A stretch of 64,000 nt of DNA. It comes from Lactobacillus pasteurii DSM 23907 = CRBIP 24.76. GTDB taxonomy: Bacteria > Bacillota > Bacilli > Lactobacillales > Lactobacillaceae. Under the pieces are notes generated by a model. The model was given only the letters and a program-made list of their open reading frames with translations, was not told the origin of the DNA and searched no databases. The position numbers and the translations under genes are program-made. The stretch is from contig NZ_CAKD01000022.1 in assembly GCF_000297025.1 (NCBI RefSeq), forward strand, positions 1 to 64,000, written 5' to 3'. Positions 60,178-64,000 of the stretch are shown in pieces (the first letter of the stretch is position 1; the number at the start of each line of letters is the position of its first letter).

Positions 60178-61679
60178 TTAATACCTCTTGATCAAATTTA
60201 CTCTGCTGTCTATTTGTTGTAATCCAGTTTCTAGTTCTTTTAAGTCCGCACCGGAAAATGAATAACCAAATAATACAATTGTCTGCACTGTTAATTGATG
60301 CGTGCCAAGTAAATTCAATAATTCTTTCGTACTCTCACTATTCCAGTAAGTATCAGTTAAATATAATCTAGTATCATCCACAACAGTTGCTTTATAGCCT
60401 GCTATATCTAATTCATTGATCTTAGTATCGAAAGAATATCCATCTTTAGCCAACCAAGTAGTAAGAATTGTTTGTTTGCCTGTAGCTGATCCATCAACGT
60501 TGAGAGCTTCACTAGAATATGAATTTAACATATCGCTGAACATTGTATCGCCATTTGGATCAAAGTCATAGATTTCACTGAGCAGCTTCTTGGTTGGTTT
60601 AACAACTCTATAGTGCTTAAAACTACCATCAAAATCTTCTGAAATAGTTAATGCGTTATCTTCCTTAATCTTAGCTGCTGCTCTACGAATTTGCTCACGG
60701 GAAATCTCATCAATTGAACGATAACCTGCATCATATGTTGCCTTTCCACCTTTGGTTGGTATTTCTCTACCATCACTGTTAGTGTTAAAAGTAGGCTCAT
60801 TGCACCATGATAAATTTGCGGTTACCGCCATCTTCTGCATTTAATTGCATTACTGCATCGGCTGTTGTAGAGGAACCTGCGAAGAAATCGAGGACCAGAG
60901 AATCGGAATTTGAGCCAATCATAATTAAATCTTTTATAAATTCTACAGGTTTGGGATATGGGAATATTCTTTCGCCCAATAATTTCATACCTTCCCTGGT
61001 GCCATTACCACTACTATACTCAGGTTTATATAAAATAGATTGGGTCTTTTTTCTCTCGGAGCATTGACGCCTGTAGACTTTAAATTTGCTCCTTTCTTGT
61101 AATAACCCTTTATCAGCTAACAACTTCTTCGCCAAAACCAACCTAGGATACATAAAAGTCAACCACGCAGAGTGACTAGACTTCCCCTGAATACTCTTCA
61201 GTCTCTCAATCTGATTATCATCAAGTCCCAGCATGTCATGCAATTGCTTATCAGAATATTCAAACGAGTCTGGATAAACAAAGTCGCCATTACCAGTATT
61301 ATACGGAGGATCAATGTAAATCATATCTACTTTGTCTTCATAATTGCCTTGCAAATGTCGTAAAACTTCCAAATTATCGCCAGTAAAGAATAAGTTTTTA
61401 CTATTTTTACCTTCGCCATTATTTTGCTCTTCATCAGGCACAATAACCGTAGTTGGCATTTCCCCCGCTTGTCTTCTAGCGTAATCCTTACCAATGAAGT
61501 TTAATTGGAACCCATCCCTCAATTCATTGATATTCTTCTCAGCTAATTGATCCCTAAACTTATCGATATCGAAATTATCATCTCTATCGAAAAACTCAGG
61601 CAGCTTTTTCCTTTAGCTTAGTGAGAAAAGCTGTATTTGGCTTAACTTGGAGGTTGAACTTTTCGCTATCACTAAGCAA
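60178..61679 (-). pseudogene. Type III DNA methyltransferase Mod, multiply frameshifted
   Basis: Reading from TTG 61679 (AAGGAGGTG six bases upstream) gives LSDSEKFNLQVKPNTAFLTK, a frameshift at the T5/A5 run 61605-61609, then LPEFFDRDDNFDIDKFRDQL. The catalytic motif IV DPPYNTGNGDFVY is intact (about 61290-61330), as is motif I-like VLDFFAGSSTTADAVMQLN. Near 61050-61100 the frame passes through nonsense sequence (LLQERSKFKVYRRQCSERKK), the target-recognition region is largely missing, and a third shift near 60835 moves the frame to NEPTFNTNSDGREIP and the C-terminal DIAGYKATVVDDTRLYLTDT part. At least three lesions leave no working methyltransferase. Confidence 0.8.
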
Positions 61680-61732
61680 GGGAAACACCTCCTTTTAATT
61701 TGAAGTTATTACTAATATCCTGCATCAAAAAA

Positions 61733-61765
61733 GAGTTTACTAATCCTCTAAGAATTAGTAAACTC
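61733..61765 (-). terminator. Terminator in front of the mod gene
   Basis: A perfect 12-bp stem GAGTTTACTAAT / ATTAGTAAACTC with a 9-base loop; on the minus strand it is followed by TTTTTTG. It lies 54 bases upstream of the mod start. Above it, a short minus-strand stretch contains AAGAGGTAAAAAG, then a five-codon frame MSTAR and a CGTTGAT / ATCAACG hairpin (61790-61809). It may be an attenuator in the mod leader or the end of a separate short RNA. Confidence 0.6.
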
Positions 61766-61960
61766 TCGTTAAAGTGGTTGACAAATAAGCGTTGATCTAT
61801 ATATCAACGTGCTGTGCTCATACTCTTTTTACCTCTTTTTTAAATTCGCCGTTATATCGACATTTTGATATTATCAATTATAGTTTAAATTTTAGCTACA
61901 AAAAACAAACTATAATGATGTTATAAGAAATTCGCATCTAAAATATGTTACAATGGCCAT

Positions 61961-62084
61961 AGAAAAAGGGAGATGTGTGCGAAACATCTCCCCTAACAGA
62001 TCCGCAAATGCGGTGGCCTAATTTAATAGTAAGTTATTTAACAACCACTAAATCAGTCAAAGTTATTAGTGGTTGTTTTGTTTT
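61961..62084 (+). ncRNA. Structured small RNA A (paralogue of RNA B)
   Basis: An extended -10 promoter TGtTACAAT (61946-61954) is followed by three hairpins: GGGAGATGT / ACATCTCCC (61968-61992), CCGC / GCGG followed by TGGC (62002-62017) and a terminator CAACCACTAA / TTAGTGGTTG with a T-run (62042-62084). The same order and the same middle module, ATCCG...CGGTGGC, occur in RNA B at 62669-62800. On the minus strand the first hairpin is also followed by TTTTT, so it can terminate minus-strand transcripts from the GNAT gene. No ORF explains this region. I see no toxin gene opposite RNA A; an orphan antitoxin RNA is one possibility. Confidence 0.5.
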
Positions 62085-62094
62085 ATGTCCATAC

Positions 62095-62547
62095 CTACAT
62101 AGTTTTACTCATGACATAAACTGTTACATCAAAGCTCTCATTCCCTGGCATTTTTCCCGATTCTTCTGAGACTACTCCAAAGCCAAAATGCTCATATAAT
62201 CGCTTGGCCCGGTCATTACCCTTTAAAACTTCCAAATAGATTTTTTCGGCAGGCATCTTTTCAAGTGCAGCCGAGATCAACTGACTAGCAATTCCTTGTC
62301 TTTGATATGCTGGATCGACATATAGCCATGCAATTTCATTCTCAGTAAATGCAATAAATCCTCGAACCGATCCAGCTTTTTCTGCTACCAAGATCTGATA
62401 GCTAAACAAGTCTTCTCTTTGGGCAGCAATTTTTAATGGTAAAAATGCATCATCTAAGTTAGCAACGGATAACTCTTGCTTTCGCGCTGCATCATGAATT
62501 AAGCAAAGTGCTGGAAAATCTTCTTCCAAATAATTTCTTATCAGCAA
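62095..62547 (-). CDS. GNAT family N-acetyltransferase
   Basis: A 150-residue acetyltransferase. Acetyl-CoA binding motif: AWLYVDPAYQRQGIASQLIS (about residues 75-94), with the Q/RxxGxA loop and the preceding strand GSVRGFIAFTENEIAWLYV. The C-terminal LEVLKGNDRAKRLYEHFGF is also typical. The longest frame starts at 62580 without a ribosome binding site; AAAGGGG lies 8 bases before TTG 62547 (LIRNYLEEDF), the usual family N-terminus, so that start is preferred. Substrate unknown. It sits between the two structured RNAs. Confidence 0.85.
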   Translation of the reverse strand: MLIRNYLEEDFPALCLIHDAARKQELSVANLDDAFLPLKIAAQREDLFSYQILVAEKAGSVRGFIAFTENEIAWLYVDPAYQRQGIASQLISAALEKMPAEKIYLEVLKGNDRAKRLYEHFGFGVVSEESGKMPGNESFDVTVYVMSKTM

Positions 62548-62668
62548 ATCGAATTCCCCTTTCAGTAAATCTATTATCAATTTGGTTAATTATATCATAG
62601 CTACCTACTCGGCTCATGATTTAGCTACAAGCTGATGAATTATTTAGCAGGAAATGCTATAATATGGG

Positions 62669-62800
62669 TAAATAAAAAAGAGAGCTACCCCCGTAGCTCT
62701 CTTTGCACGAATCCGTTATAAACGGTGGCACGATTATATCAACTAATAAGTCGCTTGACCCTTGCCAAAGTAGTTCAGCGGCTTATTAGTTTGCCTTCTT
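62669..62800 (+). ncRNA. Structured small RNA B, antisense to the 3' end of the membrane peptide gene
   Basis: An extended -10 promoter TGcTATAAT (62655-62663) leads into AAAGAGAGCTAC / GTAGCTCTCTTT (62677-62704), then CCGTT / AACGG followed by TGGC (62713-62729), then ACTAATAAG / CTTATTAGT (62742-62790) with a T-rich tail. The order matches RNA A, including ATCCG...CGGTGGC. The last hairpin lies over the stop codon of the minus-strand peptide gene 62786-62947, and the first hairpin is on the minus strand a textbook terminator for that gene's message. RNA and message would pair over about 110 bases, as in type I toxin-antitoxin pairs of the TxpA/RatA kind. Confidence 0.5.
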
Positions 62801-62947
62801 ATTTCTTCCACAATCGTGGAAGGCTGTAATCAATTCTTTTAAGGCTTGTAGCCACTTGGTTGTCTTTTTGGTTAGTAAGGTTAAACTTGCTACCAAAACG
62901 CCCAGCAGATTAATCACAGCGATGACAGACATAAGTAAGTCCGTCAT
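62786..62947 (-). CDS. 53-residue hydrophobic membrane peptide, candidate type I toxin
   Basis: The frame reads MTDLLMSVIAVINLLGVLVA, then SLTLLTKKTTKWLQALKELI and TAFHDCGRNKKAN: one membrane helix (residues about 4-25) followed by a basic amphipathic segment. AAAGGAGGT lies 13 bases before the ATG, rather far; a 14-codon overlapping frame starting at TTG 62954 has the ideal spacing and may couple translation. The message ends at the GAGAGCTAC hairpin (62677-62704) with six T. RNA B is encoded opposite its 3' end. The size, charge pattern and antisense RNA recall type I toxins, but the peptide matches none I know by sequence. Confidence 0.5.
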   Translation of the reverse strand: MTDLLMSVIAVINLLGVLVASLTLLTKKTTKWLQALKELITAFHDCGRNKKAN

Positions 62948-63018
62948 CGGTCAAACTGTACCTCCTTTCAATGAAATCTAGGTCAATAGTTCTTACACCA
63001 TTGGCACCACCTCCATGA

Positions 63019-63058
63019 AACGAAAGTACCACCGCTCATACTTTTTCGTACTTTCGTT
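63019..63058. repeat. Perfect 11-bp inverted repeat upstream of the membrane peptide
   Basis: AACGAAAGTAC (63019-63029) and GTACTTTCGTT (63048-63058) pair perfectly around an 18-base centre. It lies between the PTS gene terminator and the peptide gene, where the minus-strand promoter of the peptide should be. Its centre has no T-run, so operator or leader hairpin are the likely roles. Confidence 0.55.
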
Positions 63059-63114
63059 ATTTTATCAAAAATACTGTTCCAAGAATAGATTTTTGTAATA
63101 TTTATATGCATAGA

Positions 63115-63140
63115 AAAGCACACCATAAAAGATGTGCTTT
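63115..63140 (-). terminator. Terminator of the PTS gene
   Basis: AAAGCACA pairs with TGTGCTTT around a 10-base loop, just after the PTS gene stop on the minus strand. Confidence 0.75.
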
Positions 63141-63151
63141 TTTGCCGATAA

Positions 63152-64000
63152 TTAATCTTCTGCAGGTTTACGCCATAAACCGTAAATAGTTCCTGCAATT
63201 ACCATCCCTATCAATAATGAAGCAATGAAGAATGGGGCATTGCGAATTAATAAAACTACCCATAAACCACCATGTGGTGCAGGCACATTTACTTGCCATA
63301 GTTGAGCCAAAGCACCACCGATTGCTGAGCCAACTACGCTCGAACCGATGACTCTAACTGGATCAGAAATTGCAAATGGGATTGCCCCTTCAGTAATAAA
63401 TGAAATTCCAAGTACCCAGTTACTGATACCAGCTTTTCTTTCTGACTCGGTAAATTTCTTAGCCCAAATTGTTGTCGCAAAGGCAATTGCTAGTGGTGGA
63501 ATCATACCACCAATCATTACTGATGCCATCATGTTGCCTTTCCCAGTTTCAGCTAAAACTCCGATCGCTGTAGTATAAGCTGCCTTGTTAACTGGTCCTC
63601 CAAGGTCAAACGCCTGCATCCCAGCTAGGATTGCACCAAGTAAAATTGCATACCCTGCTAAGAAACCAGCGATAATTCCGCCGATAAAACCAGAACTACC
63701 TTTGGATTGAATGACACTGGCAGCTGGTTGCGTTGCCATATATCCACCAACAAAACCGGGCATCAAAGCTGGACGATCGCCGATTGAATAAGCGATAAAT
63801 CCTGCCAAAACTGGAATCAAAAATGAAAATGCATAGTTTCCTAGTGAGTTCAAAAAGATAAAACTAGTTGAATCCTTACCAGCTGCTTGCTCAAGCATGA
63901 ACGAGATTGCCATAAGAATACCGCCACCTACAACAAATGGAAGCATGTTCGAAATTCCGTTCATCAAATCTTGATAAACCTTTTGCCAAATACTCTTTTC
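63152..64000 (-). CDS. PTS fructose-type EIIC (partial at window edge)
   Basis: The frame is open to the window end, so only the last 282 residues are seen. The membrane region begins KVYQDLMNGISNMLPFVVGG and has about eight spans. Family landmarks of the fructose/mannitol EIIC group are MNGISNMLPFVVGGGILMAI, MPGFVGGYMATQPA, and FITEGAIPFAISDPVRVIGS, the conserved glutamate-containing substrate loop. EIIA and EIIB parts, if fused as in FruA, would lie beyond the window. It imports and phosphorylates fructose or a related hexose. No other PTS component is in view. Confidence 0.9.
   Translation of the reverse strand, partial: EKSIWQKVYQDLMNGISNMLPFVVGGGILMAISFMLEQAAGKDSTSFIFLNSLGNYAFSFLIPVLAGFIAYSIGDRPALMPGFVGGYMATQPAASVIQSKGSSGFIGGIIAGFLAGYAILLGAILAGMQAFDLGGPVNKAAYTTAIGVLAETGKGNMMASVMIGGMIPPLAIAFATTIWAKKFTESERKAGISNWVLGISFITEGAIPFAISDPVRVIGSSVVGSAIGGALAQLWQVNVPAPHGGLWVVLLIRNAPFFIASLLIGMVIAGTIYGLWRKPAED

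Noticed and set aside
61790-61809. Fnr-like box TTGATctatatATCAA in front of the mod gene
   Set aside because: The spacer is six bases instead of four, so it does not fit the Fnr/Flp consensus; it is better read as part of a short hairpin.
62983-63198. A 71-codon minus-strand frame between the PTS gene and the small peptide
   Set aside because: It overlaps the end of the PTS gene and the 11-bp inverted repeat, and its translation has no recognisable pattern or ribosome binding site.

Overview
This window is a low-GC Firmicute chromosome and almost certainly a Lactobacillus of the acidophilus/crispatus/helveticus group. The evidence is PepV and a PepE-type peptidase, several secreted proteins that end in or carry S-layer (SLAP) cell-wall domains, a fragment nearly identical to my memory of helveticin J, an L-lactate permease with a CcpA cre site, and canonical AGGAGG ribosome binding sites. 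I cannot fix the species from sequence alone. I saw no tRNA, rRNA or CRISPR array.

Layout. 1-1850: right end of a decayed prophage (tail protein, XkdX, broken small genes, LL-H-type holin, truncated GH25 lysin). 2640-6140: unknown acidic protein, pepV, aldo/keto reductase. 6160-9760: helveticin J fragment, SLAP protein, HTH/ImmA-like remnant pair cut by an IS110-type transposase stub, lipoprotein. 9980-17870: a 2261-residue Ebh-like repeat protein anchored by a SLAP domain, plus a 5'-truncated relative. 18080-20960: lactate permease, DUF1304 protein and a Flp/Fnr regulator with an Fnr box on its own promoter. 21510-28730: PepE-type peptidase, a DUF59-DUF1858/DUF438-hemerythrin pair, anaerobic ribonucleotide reductase nrdDG behind paired NrdR-like boxes, proC. 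28780-37270: aldo/keto reductase, secreted nuclease operon, LysR regulator, GW-type secreted protein, HTH/DUF3278 pair, YjeM-like permease, ROK kinase with a cre-like site. 37360-42210: PLD-helicase-DUF3427 protein and a broken LPXTG mucus-binding protein. 42460-45100: small oxidoreductase and stress genes, a 47-residue orphan protein, tag. 45230-48800: FMN riboswitch and complete riboflavin operon ribD-ribE-ribBA-ribH. 48840-57440: topoisomerase III, Smr-less MutS2, NAD(P)-binding protein, Rpn nuclease fragments, branched-chain aminotransferase, GH1 fragment behind a MerR-type promoter, ADP-ribosylglycohydrolase. 57460-61680: second large SLAP protein and the wreck of a type III restriction-modification system. 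61730-64000: two related structured plus-strand RNAs, a GNAT acetyltransferase, a small hydrophobic peptide on the opposite strand, and a PTS fructose EIIC.

The coherent themes are cell-surface display (at least five SLAP, LPXTG or GW proteins, two of them broken), anaerobic or redox physiology (Flp, nrdDG, hemerythrin/DUF59), and heavy gene decay: prophage, R-M, Rpn, IS110, helveticin and GH1 remnants.

The most interesting candidates for something undescribed are (1) the pair of paralogous hairpin RNAs at 61961-62084 and 62669-62800, the second antisense to the 3' end of a 53-residue membrane peptide gene, which looks like a type I toxin-antitoxin arrangement; (2) a 160-nt region closed by a perfect 12-bp inverted repeat just upstream of an IS110 transposase stub, where a bridge RNA would be expected; and (3) a domain shared by two otherwise different SLAP proteins.
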